Of a stretch of 64,000 bases of DNA, positions 16,891 through 24,403 are shown piece after piece (position 1 is the first letter of the stretch; each line of letters begins with the position of its first letter). Below the pieces are notes generated by a model. The model was not told the DNA's origin and ran no database searches. It saw nothing but the letters and a program-made list of their open reading frames with translations. Both the position numbers and the translations under genes were made by a program. This DNA is from Oscillospiraceae bacterium (GTDB lineage: Bacteria > Bacillota > Clostridia > Oscillospirales > Oscillospiraceae). The stretch lies in contig AP025582.1 of NCBI GenBank assembly GCA_022846075.1, forward strand, positions 2,542,001 to 2,606,000, written 5' to 3'.

Positions 16891-17052
16891 AGGGTGCATC
16901 TGAAAACCGGCGAAATGCCCAGTGGCGGGTCTTTTCCCGCTCGGACATCGCCATTTTTCCTTGAAATCCGTCAGGATTCCCGCGGCAAAATGGCTCGCCG
17001 AGCGAAAAAATCCCTCGCCCCTGCCTATTCCGCCAATTCTCAGATACACCCT
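16891..17052. repeat. MITE-like foldback element with terminal inverted repeats
   Basis: The ends AGGGTGCATCTGAAAA (16891-16906) and TTCTCAGATACACCCT (17037-17052) are inverted repeats matching at 14 of 16 positions. Weaker complementarity continues inward for at least another 16 nt. The 162-bp interior encodes nothing convincing. A 25-bp stretch matching one end at 21 positions occurs at 24370-24394. This is the form of a non-autonomous transposable element. No transposase is in the window. Confidence 0.65.
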
Positions 17053-17135
17053 GAAAAGATTTTAGCATTTGTTCCCTTCCCAAAGCAAGGGTTTTGCGTT
17101 AAAATACGATTATTGAAATAAAAGGAGGCTTTTCC

Positions 17136-17348
17136 ATGGAGCAGCAGCAGTACGTCTGTCCCAAGTGCGGGTGCACCACCTATGAACACGACCAGTTCCA
17201 GGCCACCGGCGGCAACTTCGCCAAGGTCTTCGACGTGCAGAACAAGAAATTTCTCACCATCTCCTGCACCCGCTGCGGGTATACCGAGCTCTACAAACAG
17301 CAGGGCAGCGACGGCTGGGACATCCTGGATTTCCTCATCGGGCACTGA
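17136..17348 (+). CDS. Zinc-ribbon protein (PF09855-like)
   Basis: 70 aa, with AAAGGAGG upstream of ATG 17136. Two CxxC knuckles, CPKC at 8-11 and CTRC at about 44-47, form a small zinc ribbon. The stretch FAKVFDVQNKKFLTISCTRCGYTELYK is typical of the family. It probably binds zinc and nucleic acid or a protein partner; no function is established. It is placed just outside the MITE-like repeat. Confidence 0.8.
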   Translation: MEQQQYVCPKCGCTTYEHDQFQATGGNFAKVFDVQNKKFLTISCTRCGYTELYKQQGSDGWDILDFLIGH

Positions 17349-17434
17349 GTCGGAATCGGCCAAACGGTTGCTTGAGCAGAAAAGTCTGAACAAAAAAATG
17401 GATATGGACGCTGCAGACGTCAGGAGGCGGCCCT

Positions 17435-18673
17435 GTGATTGAATTGTTGACGACCAATCATTTGGAGACGATTTTAGACCTCTTTGAAGAGTCCCAAGCG
17501 GAAATCAAAATGATCAGCCCTTTCTTAACGGTATCCATGGCAGAGCTCTTATGCGCGGCTGCGGCCAGGCGGCACATTTCCTGTACCTTCATCACTCGTT
17601 TATATTTAGAGGATTTGATTGCGAAAGCAAACAGCCTGGACGCTTTGGAACTGATGCTGCATAATGGCATCACCGTTTACGCCGTCCAGAAGCTGCACAC
17701 AAAGCTGTATCTCTTCGATGGCAGGAACGCCATCCTGGGCTCCGCGAACTTCACCAGCGGCGGGTTTAAAAGCAACGTGGAATTGTCGCTGCTGCTTTCT
17801 GACGAGGCCCAGGTTTTGGAAGAGCTGGGGGCGTATTTTGACAATATGGCACGGGAGCTGAGCTCCTCCGAGGGTGGAATCGTTACACCTGGAATGCTCA
17901 AAGACGCGAGGGAAAAGTACGCGGCGCTCTACCAATCAAAAAAGAATGAGGGGAAGAGCACGGTTCGCAGCATTCAAATGTACGGTGCCTCCCTGGATAA
18001 GCGCAAAAAGGAATTGACCGTTGATGAAAAACTGAAGGAATTGGACGCCTGTCAGGCGGACCATGACCTGGTATGCGAATTGTTTCAGGAAATGGAGCGC
18101 ACGGAACAAATCCGGTATCCATACACCATCTGGCTGAAATTTGTCGGGGAGGGCGACGACCGATTTCTTCCCGATGAGACGTATACCTTGACCTCCTTCC
18201 CTTTAAATGGCAATACGGCCTATCTCTCCAATTATCCTTTCAGGGCCGGGTCCGTCAAGGAAGATGATGAAATTTACATCGCCGCTTTGACCTCCGACCG
18301 GCGCGGTAAAAAACAGCCAGTCATCATAGGCAGAGGGCATCTGGCGGAATTTTCCTCCGAGCACTATGCCACCGAGCCCATGCTTCAAAAATATGATTGG
18401 ATGGATCGGTTTCCTTGGTTCTGCATCATAAAAGATTGTGAAGTGCTCGATACCACTGTAAAAAACGGTGTCCCTATGGATGTGGTTTGGGACGCTCTGG
18501 GCTCTGACACCTATGTGGCTTCCTTCGGCAGGCAGGAGGATATTCCCGCAGTTGCCAGAAAGCACTATCAAAAGGCGCATATCAGGTTGTCGGGAAACGC
18601 AAAACAATTTATAGATCAGAAGTTTGACTTGCTGAAAGCGCAGTATGGTACAGTCGAATATCTCTCCAAGTAA
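17435..18673 (+). CDS. Phospholipase-D-superfamily (HKD) protein
   Basis: 412 aa, GTG 17435 with AGGAGG. The N-terminal PLD domain (about 1-150) has one HKD motif, LHTKLYLFDGRNAILGSANFT, with His, Lys and the distal Asp/Asn-Ser positions. One motif implies a dimeric active site, as in Nuc-type nucleases. The C-terminal 250 residues are not recognised and lack membrane helices. The gene is distinctly AT-richer than its neighbours, with many AAA/GAT/TTG codons, suggesting horizontal acquisition. Single PLD-domain proteins of this size occur among restriction, helicase-associated and defence enzymes. A role here is speculative. Confidence 0.8.
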   Translation: MIELLTTNHLETILDLFEESQAEIKMISPFLTVSMAELLCAAAARRHISCTFITRLYLEDLIAKANSLDALELMLHNGITVYAVQKLHTKLYLFDGRNAILGSANFTSGGFKSNVELSLLLSDEAQVLEELGAYFDNMARELSSSEGGIVTPGMLKDAREKYAALYQSKKNEGKSTVRSIQMYGASLDKRKKELTVDEKLKELDACQADHDLVCELFQEMERTEQIRYPYTIWLKFVGEGDDRFLPDETYTLTSFPLNGNTAYLSNYPFRAGSVKEDDEIYIAALTSDRRGKKQPVIIGRGHLAEFSSEHYATEPMLQKYDWMDRFPWFCIIKDCEVLDTTVKNGVPMDVVWDALGSDTYVASFGRQEDIPAVARKHYQKAHIRLSGNAKQFIDQKFDLLKAQYGTVEYLSK

Positions 18674-18677
18674 GGAA

Positions 18678-18713
18678 GAGGCGATACGCCCGTCGGCGTA
18701 TCGCCTCTTTTTT
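18678..18713 (+). terminator. Terminator of the PLD gene
   Basis: Perfect 13-bp stem (18678-18690 with 18695-18707), loop CGTC and six T residues. Confidence 0.93.
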
Positions 18714-18791
18714 GACGGCGGCAAACCGGTCCGTGCCGTAAGATTCCTTTTATGGAAGAGAAATCCGCCCTTTTTTGTGTTATACTCTATT

Positions 18792-18846
18792 TTAAATGGT
18801 TCTTAAAACTTTCCCCCCTTTCGTTTTAAAATATTCTCCCTATACT
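18792..18846 (+). promoter_or_regulatory. Candidate regulator sites and -10 ahead of the two-component system
   Basis: TTAAAT (18792), TTAAAA (18803) and TTAAAA (18826) are spaced 11 and 23 bp apart. They precede TATACT (18841-18846), with no good -35. Helically phased direct repeats of this type are typical of OmpR-family autoregulation. Confidence 0.4.
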
Positions 18847-18866
18847 GGGGAGCATGAGGTGATCGC

Positions 18867-19571
18867 ATGTATAACATCCTGATCTGTGACGACGACAAGG
18901 ACATCGTCTCCGCCCTGGACATCTATCTCACGGCCGAGGGCTACCAGACCTTTTCCGCCTACGACGGCCGGCAGGCCTTGAAAGTGGTGGAGGAGCAGGA
19001 CATCCATCTCATCCTCATGGATGTGATGATGCCCAACCTGGACGGCATCCGGGCCACCGCCAAGCTGCGGGAGAAGTGCAACGTGCCCATCATCCTCCTC
19101 ACCGCCAAGAGCGAGGACGCCGACAAGGTGCTGGGACTGAACATCGGGGCGGACGACTACGTCACCAAGCCCTTCAATCCCATGGAGGTGATGGCCCGGG
19201 TGAAGAGCCAGCTGCGGCGGTACACCACCCTGGGCGGCCGGGGCGGCGCCCTCCCCGAGGAGGAGGCCAACCTCCTGAAGAACGGCGGCATCGCCCTGGA
19301 CGACGCCGCCAAGACCGTCACGGTGGACGGGGAGCAGGTGAACCTTACCCCCCTGGAGTTCAACATCCTGCGCCTCCTCCTCCAGCGCCCCGGCCAGGTC
19401 TTTTCCACCGCCCAGATCTATGAGCAGGTGTGGAACGACCCGGCTTACGGCTCGGAAAACACTGTGGCCGTCCACATCCGGCATCTGCGGGAAAAAATTG
19501 AGATTGACCCCGCCAACCCCCGCTACATCAAAGTCGTGTGGGGCCTGGGGTATAAAATGGAGAAATCATGA
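18867..19571 (+). CDS. OmpR/PhoB-family response regulator
   Basis: 234 aa. The receiver domain has Asp8-Asp10, phospho-acceptor Asp52 and Lys101. The winged-helix C-terminus has the segments LTPLEFNILRLLLQRPGQVF and WGLGYKMEKS. The start is ATG 18867 with GAGGTG. Its stop overlaps the kinase start (ATGA). It is probably autoregulated through the phased TTAAAW repeats upstream. Targets are unknown. Confidence 0.92.
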   Translation: MYNILICDDDKDIVSALDIYLTAEGYQTFSAYDGRQALKVVEEQDIHLILMDVMMPNLDGIRATAKLREKCNVPIILLTAKSEDADKVLGLNIGADDYVTKPFNPMEVMARVKSQLRRYTTLGGRGGALPEEEANLLKNGGIALDDAAKTVTVDGEQVNLTPLEFNILRLLLQRPGQVFSTAQIYEQVWNDPAYGSENTVAVHIRHLREKIEIDPANPRYIKVVWGLGYKMEKS

Positions 19572-21592
19572 TGAAACACGATCTGCGTTCCAATGCCTGG
19601 ATCAAGGCCCTCGCCATCCTCATCACCATCTCGCTGGGCGTGGCCTCCTTCTTCGGCTGGGTCTACTGCGGCCTCCACTGGGACACCCTCTTCGACATCG
19701 GGGACTACACCTATTCCGCCGCGTACAGCCAGGCGATGAACGACAAGTACTCCCAGCTCATGGCCCTGCTGAGTTACGAAAAAAACCTGTCCTACGGCGG
19801 CACCCTGAGCTACACGGAGCAGAAGGACTACGAGAACTGGAAGGCCGTCCTGGAGCCCTCGGCCACCAACTTCCGCTACATCGTCCGGGACAACGCCACC
19901 GGCGAGATCCTGTACAGCACCATGGGGGAGGACAGCCTGGCGGGCGTGAGCGACGTGAGGACCGCCGTGCGGAACTGGTCTCCCTCCTACTACGGCACGG
20001 ACTATGACGACGACACGGGGATGTACACCTACTATGACGACATCGGCCGCGAGTACACCACCCCCTATCCGCCCGACAGCGGCAATTCGGAGGACCGCTT
20101 GGAGCTGGCCATCGAGTACGGCGTGGACAGCACCCTGCCGGTACAGGACGCCTTCACCGAAGCCCGGGACTCCTTTACCAAGGGGGACATGGATTACCTC
20201 TACCTCACCTGCATCTCCACCCTGTCCTTCCTCGCCTTCTCGGTGTTCCTCCTGTGCTGCGCCGGGCGGCGGAAGGGATACGGCACCTTCGTACGCAACT
20301 GGCAGGACAAGATCCCCTACGATCTCTATCTGTGCCTGTCCATCACCGCCATCGCCGGCTGCACGGCCATCGCCATCCAGGGCCTTGAGAGCGTCATTTT
20401 CTACTATGGGGGCGAACCCTACGCCGACGCCCTCTACGGGGTGTCCGGGACTGCCCTGGCCGCCGGGTTCGGCCTCTACGCCGCCCTCCTCATGACCACC
20501 GCCACCCGGTGCAAGACCCACACGCTTCTCCGCAACACCCTCGTCTGGCGCCTCTGCGCCTGGATCGGCCGGGGCTGCGGCCATATCGGGAGCTGGTGGC
20601 GGGCCACCTTCGGGAATTGGGACGTCACCAAGCGGGCCGTCATCCTCTTCGCCCTCTATCTGCTGGGCACCATTCTCACCACGGCCACCATCATCCTCAT
20701 CCCCTTCTACCAGGGCTTCGTGCTGTGGCTGCTGTGCCGGTGGGTCAAGGAGTGGAAAAACATCCGCACGGGCACCCAGGCCATCGTGGGCGGCGCCCCC
20801 GACACCGTCATCGACGTCTCCGGCATGCGGCGCTTCCCCGACCTGCTGGAGCACGCCGGGCAGCTCAACGACCTGGGCTCCGCCATCAACTCGGCGGTGG
20901 AGGAACGGATGAAGTCGGAGCGGATGAAGGCCGAGCTCATCACCAACGTCTCCCACGACCTCAAGACCCCCCTGACCTCCATCATCAACTACGTGGACCT
21001 GCTGAAGAAGGAGGACATCCAGGACGAGAAGGCCAAGGAGTATATCGAGGTGCTGGACCGGAAGAGCCAGCGGCTCAAAAAGCTGACGGAGGATCTGGTG
21101 GAGGCCTCCAAGGCCTCCACGGGGGCCCTGACGGTGAGCCCCGAGCGGCTGGGGGTGACCCAGCTGGTGACCCAGGCCCTTGGGGAGTACGCCGAGAAGT
21201 TCGCCGACGCCGGGCTCATCCCCGTGGTGAGCCTCACCGAGGAGGAGGTCTACGTCAGCGCCGACGGCCGCCACTTCTGGCGCATCCTGGACAATCTCAT
21301 GGGCAACTGCGTCAAGTACGCCATGCCCGGCACCCGGGTCTATCTGGACCTGGTATCCTGGGACGGCTACGTGACCCTCTCCCTGAAAAACATCTCCGCC
21401 AGCCAGCTGAACGTCCCCGCCGAGCAGCTCATGGAGCGCTTCGTCCGTGGTGACGAGAGCCGCACCACCGAGGGCTCCGGCCTGGGCCTCTCCATCGCCC
21501 GGAGCCTCACCGAGCTCCAGGGCGGGCTGTTCCGGCTGGACGTGGACGGCGACCTCTTCAAGGCCGTGGTCAGCTTCCCCGAGATCAAATAG
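19568..21592 (+). CDS. Large multi-membrane-span sensor histidine kinase
   Basis: 674 aa. The first membrane helix (about 11-33) is followed by a 175-residue extracellular domain rich in Tyr and Asp. Four more membrane segments follow at about 212-232, 252-272, 291-311 and 358-390. The kinase core has ITNVSHDLKTPLTSI with His463, the N-box region NLMGNCVKYAM and GSGLGLSIA. This membrane layout (one span, sensor domain, then a four-helix block) recurs in Clostridial kinases next to OmpR regulators, often envelope- or antibiotic-stress sensors. The signal is not identified. It is coupled to the regulator by a 4-bp overlap. Confidence 0.9.
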   Translation: MMKHDLRSNAWIKALAILITISLGVASFFGWVYCGLHWDTLFDIGDYTYSAAYSQAMNDKYSQLMALLSYEKNLSYGGTLSYTEQKDYENWKAVLEPSATNFRYIVRDNATGEILYSTMGEDSLAGVSDVRTAVRNWSPSYYGTDYDDDTGMYTYYDDIGREYTTPYPPDSGNSEDRLELAIEYGVDSTLPVQDAFTEARDSFTKGDMDYLYLTCISTLSFLAFSVFLLCCAGRRKGYGTFVRNWQDKIPYDLYLCLSITAIAGCTAIAIQGLESVIFYYGGEPYADALYGVSGTALAAGFGLYAALLMTTATRCKTHTLLRNTLVWRLCAWIGRGCGHIGSWWRATFGNWDVTKRAVILFALYLLGTILTTATIILIPFYQGFVLWLLCRWVKEWKNIRTGTQAIVGGAPDTVIDVSGMRRFPDLLEHAGQLNDLGSAINSAVEERMKSERMKAELITNVSHDLKTPLTSIINYVDLLKKEDIQDEKAKEYIEVLDRKSQRLKKLTEDLVEASKASTGALTVSPERLGVTQLVTQALGEYAEKFADAGLIPVVSLTEEEVYVSADGRHFWRILDNLMGNCVKYAMPGTRVYLDLVSWDGYVTLSLKNISASQLNVPAEQLMERFVRGDESRTTEGSGLGLSIARSLTELQGGLFRLDVDGDLFKAVVSFPEIK

Positions 21593-21598
21593 CGCCTC

Positions 21599-21770
21599 TT
21601 AGCCTTCCCCCTGGGGGACACCCCAGGGTGGCCTCGCCCCCAGGGGCCCCTCTCGCCGCCTTTGGCGTCTCACCTTGTCTTGCCCCTCCGGGGCAATTCA
21701 CCTCCAGGTGCCCCGAAGGGGCGGATGAGGGGAACCTCATTCTTCCCAAAACGCCCGTCTAAAGGAAATC
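21599..21770. repeat. REP-like GC-rich dispersed repeat cluster
   Basis: Intergenic DNA built from short GC palindromes: CCCCCTGGGGG, CCCCAGG...CCAGGGG, GCCCCTCCGGGGC and CCCCGAAGGGGCGGATGAGGGG. Its end (GGATGAGGGG) resembles pieces of the repeat cluster at 53804-54138. It has no coding features and is probably a dispersed chromosomal repeat. Confidence 0.5.
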
Positions 21771-21779
21771 CCCCCGTAT

Positions 21780-21826
21780 AAAACATCCCCTCCTCCGGCA
21801 AACTGCCCGGTAGGAGGGGATGTTTT
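21780..21826 (+). promoter_or_regulatory. Hairpin occluding the ribosome site of the thioredoxin-reductase-like gene
   Basis: A perfect 15-bp stem (21780-21794 with 21812-21826) ends one base before the ATG at 21828. Its 3' arm contains the only Shine-Dalgarno AGGAGGGG (21812-21819). A nested CCGG/CCGG pair closes the 17-nt loop. Five T residues follow the GC part, so it could also act as an attenuator. Confidence 0.65.
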
Positions 21827-21827
21827 T

Positions 21828-22730
21828 ATGGTTTATGACGTCATTATCATCGGCGCGGGCCCGGCGGGGCTTACCGCCGCCGTCTACGCCCGGCGGGCGG
21901 GGCTGTCCACGCTGATCCTGGAGGGCACCCTCATCGGCGGCCAGGCCGCCGTGACGGCGGACATCGAGAACTGGCCGGGGAGCTTGCGGATGGCGGGGGC
22001 CGACTTCGCCCAGGCCCTTTGGAAACAGGCCGAGACCCTGGGGGCCGGGCTCCTGTTCAGCCGGGCCGAGGCCCTGTCGGTCCAGGAGGGCGGCTTTCAA
22101 ATCAAGGCGGCCAACGGGCTCCTGGAGGCCCGCACCGTCATCCTGGCCCCCGGGGCCAAACGGCGGAAGCTGGGCGTGCCCGGGGAGGAGAGCCTTGCGG
22201 GCAAGGGCGTCAGCTGGTGCGCCGTCTGCGACGGGGCCTTTTTTCAGGGGAAAGACGTGGCCGTGGTGGGGGGCGGCAGCACCGCCCTGGAGGACGCCCT
22301 CTTCCTGGCCCGGCTGTGCCCCCGGGTGTGGCTGGTCCACCGGAGGGAGGCCTTCCGGGGAGAGGCCCGGCTCATCCGGCAGGTGGAGAAGACGGGCAAC
22401 ATCCAGCGCCGCATGAACAGCACCGTCCGGGCCATCCTGGGGGACCACCAGGTCCAAGGCCTGCGGATCGACGGCCCCGAGGGGGAGCTGGACCTGCCCG
22501 TCCAGGGGGTCTTTGTGGCCGTGGGGCTGGAGCCGGACAACCTGTCCTTCTCGCCCCCCGTGGAGCTGGACCAGTGGGGCTATATCAAGGCGGGGGAGGA
22601 CTGCCGCACCAACGTCCCTGGCCTGTTCGCCGCCGGGGACTGCCGCACCCGGGACCTGCGGCAGCTGGTCACCGCCGCCGCCGACGGGGCCATGGCCGCC
22701 AAGCAGGCCGAGGAGTGGCTGAACCATTGA
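21828..22730 (+). CDS. Thioredoxin-reductase-like NAD(P)/FAD oxidoreductase
   Basis: 300 aa. The FAD dinucleotide fold is VIIIGAGPAGLTAAVYARRAG (5-25) and the NAD(P) fold is DVAVVGGGSTALEDALFLA. The redox-active disulfide is WCAVCDG with the CxxC near 127-130. The C-terminal FAD motif is VPGLFAAGDCR. It reduces thioredoxin or a similar dithiol carrier. No thioredoxin is adjacent. Translation is probably controlled by the hairpin that sequesters its ribosome site. Confidence 0.9.
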   Translation: MVYDVIIIGAGPAGLTAAVYARRAGLSTLILEGTLIGGQAAVTADIENWPGSLRMAGADFAQALWKQAETLGAGLLFSRAEALSVQEGGFQIKAANGLLEARTVILAPGAKRRKLGVPGEESLAGKGVSWCAVCDGAFFQGKDVAVVGGGSTALEDALFLARLCPRVWLVHRREAFRGEARLIRQVEKTGNIQRRMNSTVRAILGDHQVQGLRIDGPEGELDLPVQGVFVAVGLEPDNLSFSPPVELDQWGYIKAGEDCRTNVPGLFAAGDCRTRDLRQLVTAAADGAMAAKQAEEWLNH

Positions 22731-22770
22731 AAAAACGGGGGCCTCTCCCATGGAGAGGCCCCCGTTTTTT
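22731..22770. terminator. Bidirectional terminator between convergent genes
   Basis: Perfect 13-bp stem (22736-22748 with 22752-22764), flanked by A5 and T6. It ends the reductase gene and the DegV gene. Confidence 0.92.
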
Positions 22771-23641
22771 ATACTGTCTCGTCCAAGAGCTGGATGCCCG
22801 CTCCCAGAACGCCCTTGCCGATGTAGACGCTGAGGGTGGCGTCCAGCTGGGAGTCCCAGATGTGCCGGCAGCCGGGCAGGGCTGCCAGAAGGCCCGCCTT
22901 CAGCTCCTCCATCTCCTCCGCCGCGCCGCCGTTGGCCACCGCCAGGTTGAACTGCTTGTGGTCCCCCAGATGGGCCTTCACCAGCTCGATGAGCTTGCCC
23001 TGGACCTGCCTGCGGCCCCGGACCTTGGCGATGGACTGGAGCTGTCCGTCGGAGGCGAAGGTGATGAGGGGCTTGATGCTCAGCAGGGTCCCCGCCAGGG
23101 CGGTGACCTTCCCGATGCGCCCGCCCTTCTGGAGGTATTCCAGGGTGTCCACCGAGAAGTAGGGGAAGGTGTTTTTCAGCAGATAGGGCACCCGCCGGCC
23201 GATCAGCGCCTCCCAGCCCATGCCCGCCTGGATGTCCTCCCACAGCTGGAGGACCACGATGCCGATGCCCAGGGACCCGCTGAGGGTATCGAAGGCCACC
23301 GCCTCCAGGTCCCGGCGGGCCATACACTGGAGCCGCACCATATTGTAGGTCCCGGAGAGGCCGGAGGACAGGGGCAGGGCGATGACCCGCTCGTAGCCGT
23401 CGGCCTTGATCCGGTCCAGGGTCTCGGCCACCCGCAGCATGTCGGGCAGGGAGGTGCGGGGCAGCTGGCCCATCTCCAGACGGCGGTACACCTCCTCGGC
23501 GGAGATGTCCTCCCCGTCGCTGAACTCCCCGTCGGTGCAGGAGATGCGCAGGGGCACCGTGTAGATGGGCTTATCCTGCCGGTGCCGCTCCAAAAGGTCG
23601 GCGCAGGAATCCATCAGGAAGGCGATCTTTTCAGGATTCAA
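22769..23641 (-). CDS. DegV family fatty-acid-binding protein
   Basis: 290 aa from a TTG start at 23641 (GGAGG nine bases upstream); ATG at residue 10 is an alternative. N-terminal segments are IAFLMDSCADL and IPTS-like RISCTDGEF. The conserved block RTSLPDM, then VIALPLSSGLSGTY and VDTLEYLQKGGRIGKV, mark the DegV fold. DegV/FakB proteins bind a fatty acid for phosphorylation by FakA. No fakA is nearby. It is divergent from a TetR gene in a 112-bp spacer, so it may be under that regulator's control. Confidence 0.9.
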   Translation of the reverse strand: MNPEKIAFLMDSCADLLERHRQDKPIYTVPLRISCTDGEFSDGEDISAEEVYRRLEMGQLPRTSLPDMLRVAETLDRIKADGYERVIALPLSSGLSGTYNMVRLQCMARRDLEAVAFDTLSGSLGIGIVVLQLWEDIQAGMGWEALIGRRVPYLLKNTFPYFSVDTLEYLQKGGRIGKVTALAGTLLSIKPLITFASDGQLQSIAKVRGRRQVQGKLIELVKAHLGDHKQFNLAVANGGAAEEMEELKAGLLAALPGCRHIWDSQLDATLSVYIGKGVLGAGIQLLDETV

Positions 23642-23660
23642 AGCAATATTCCTCCATCGG

Positions 23661-23689
23661 TTGACAGCCCGCCGCCGTCACCGTATAAT
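23661..23689 (+). promoter_or_regulatory. Consensus sigma-A promoter of the TetR gene
   Basis: TTGACA (23661-23666), exactly 17 nt, TATAAT (23684-23689): both hexamers match consensus in full. Transcription should begin near 23696, inside the palindrome that follows. Confidence 0.88.
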
Positions 23690-23693
23690 TGGG

Positions 23694-23706
23694 ATAACAG
23701 TGTTAT
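23694..23706. promoter_or_regulatory. Palindromic operator at the TetR transcription start
   Basis: ATAACAGTGTTAT is a perfect 13-bp palindrome around a central G, placed at the predicted +1 of a consensus promoter. That is the expected position for autorepression. A one-base variant lies at the glucokinase promoter (16257-16269). Confidence 0.65.
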
Positions 23707-23753
23707 GTGAGTATTATAAGGGTTTCCAAAACTTCTGTCAAGGAGGGCACGGC

Positions 23754-24344
23754 ATGGATTATCAGGCACGCAGGCAGGCCCGGGCCCAGGAAACCCGCCG
23801 GGCCATCCTGGACTCGGCGGTCCGCCTCACCCGGGAGCGGGGCTTCGACAAGGTGACTATCCGGGACGTCTGTTCCGCCGCCGGGGTGACCACCGGGGCC
23901 TTTTACCACCACTTTTCCTGCAAGGAGGATCTTTTGAACCAGGGCTTCTCCTCCCTGGACGCCTACATGGAGGAGGCCCTGGCCCCCTATCTGGACCGCC
24001 CCCCCATGGAGCGGCTGGAGGCCCTGCTGCGGCTCTACGCCCAGTACATGGAGGACCAGGGGTGGGAGACGGTGGCCCTCTACTACGGCCGCCGGCTGGC
24101 CGACCCTGCCGCCGCCTCCATGTCCCCCCAGCGCTTCACTCTCCGGGCCATGCTGGACTGCCTCACCGCCCTGGACCGGGAGGGGGTCCTCTCTCCCTCC
24201 TTCACGCCGGAGTGGACGGCGGAGTTTTTCTTCCGCCACTTCCGGGGGGTGGTGGTGGACTGGGTGCTCCACCGGGGCGCCTACTCATTATGGCCCAAAC
24301 TGGCCCAGGATTATCAGCTTTTTGAGGGGGCGTTCCAGGCATAG
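23754..24344 (+). CDS. TetR/AcrR-family transcriptional regulator
   Basis: 196 aa from ATG 23754 behind AAGGAGGG. The N-terminal helix-turn-helix (about 14-60) includes FDKVTIRDVCSAAGVTTGAFYHHF, typical of TetR. The C-terminal ligand domain (about 70-196) is variable. A consensus promoter with a palindrome at +1 indicates strong negative autoregulation. The divergent degV gene shares the control region. A near-identical palindrome at the glucokinase gene suggests a second target. The ligand is unknown. Confidence 0.9.
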   Translation: MDYQARRQARAQETRRAILDSAVRLTRERGFDKVTIRDVCSAAGVTTGAFYHHFSCKEDLLNQGFSSLDAYMEEALAPYLDRPPMERLEALLRLYAQYMEDQGWETVALYYGRRLADPAAASMSPQRFTLRAMLDCLTALDREGVLSPSFTPEWTAEFFFRHFRGVVVDWVLHRGAYSLWPKLAQDYQLFEGAFQA

Positions 24345-24369
24345 CCCTCTCCTCCGCCGCATAGGGTTT

Positions 24370-24394
24370 AGGGTATATCTGAGCTTTGGCGGAG
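24370..24394. repeat. Relic end of the 16891-17052 MITE-like element
   Basis: AGGGTATATCTGAGCTTTGG and the next five bases match the inverted right end of the element at 21 of 25 positions. No second end is visible nearby. It now forms the leader, and GGAGG at its edge acts as the ylbJ ribosome site. Confidence 0.5.
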
Positions 24395-24403
24395 GTGATG
24401 GGA

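Noticed and set aside
16873-17049. Longer phosphopantetheinyl transferase N-terminus.
   Set aside because: The extension is the MITE-like repeat; the ATG at 16872 has its own ribosome site.
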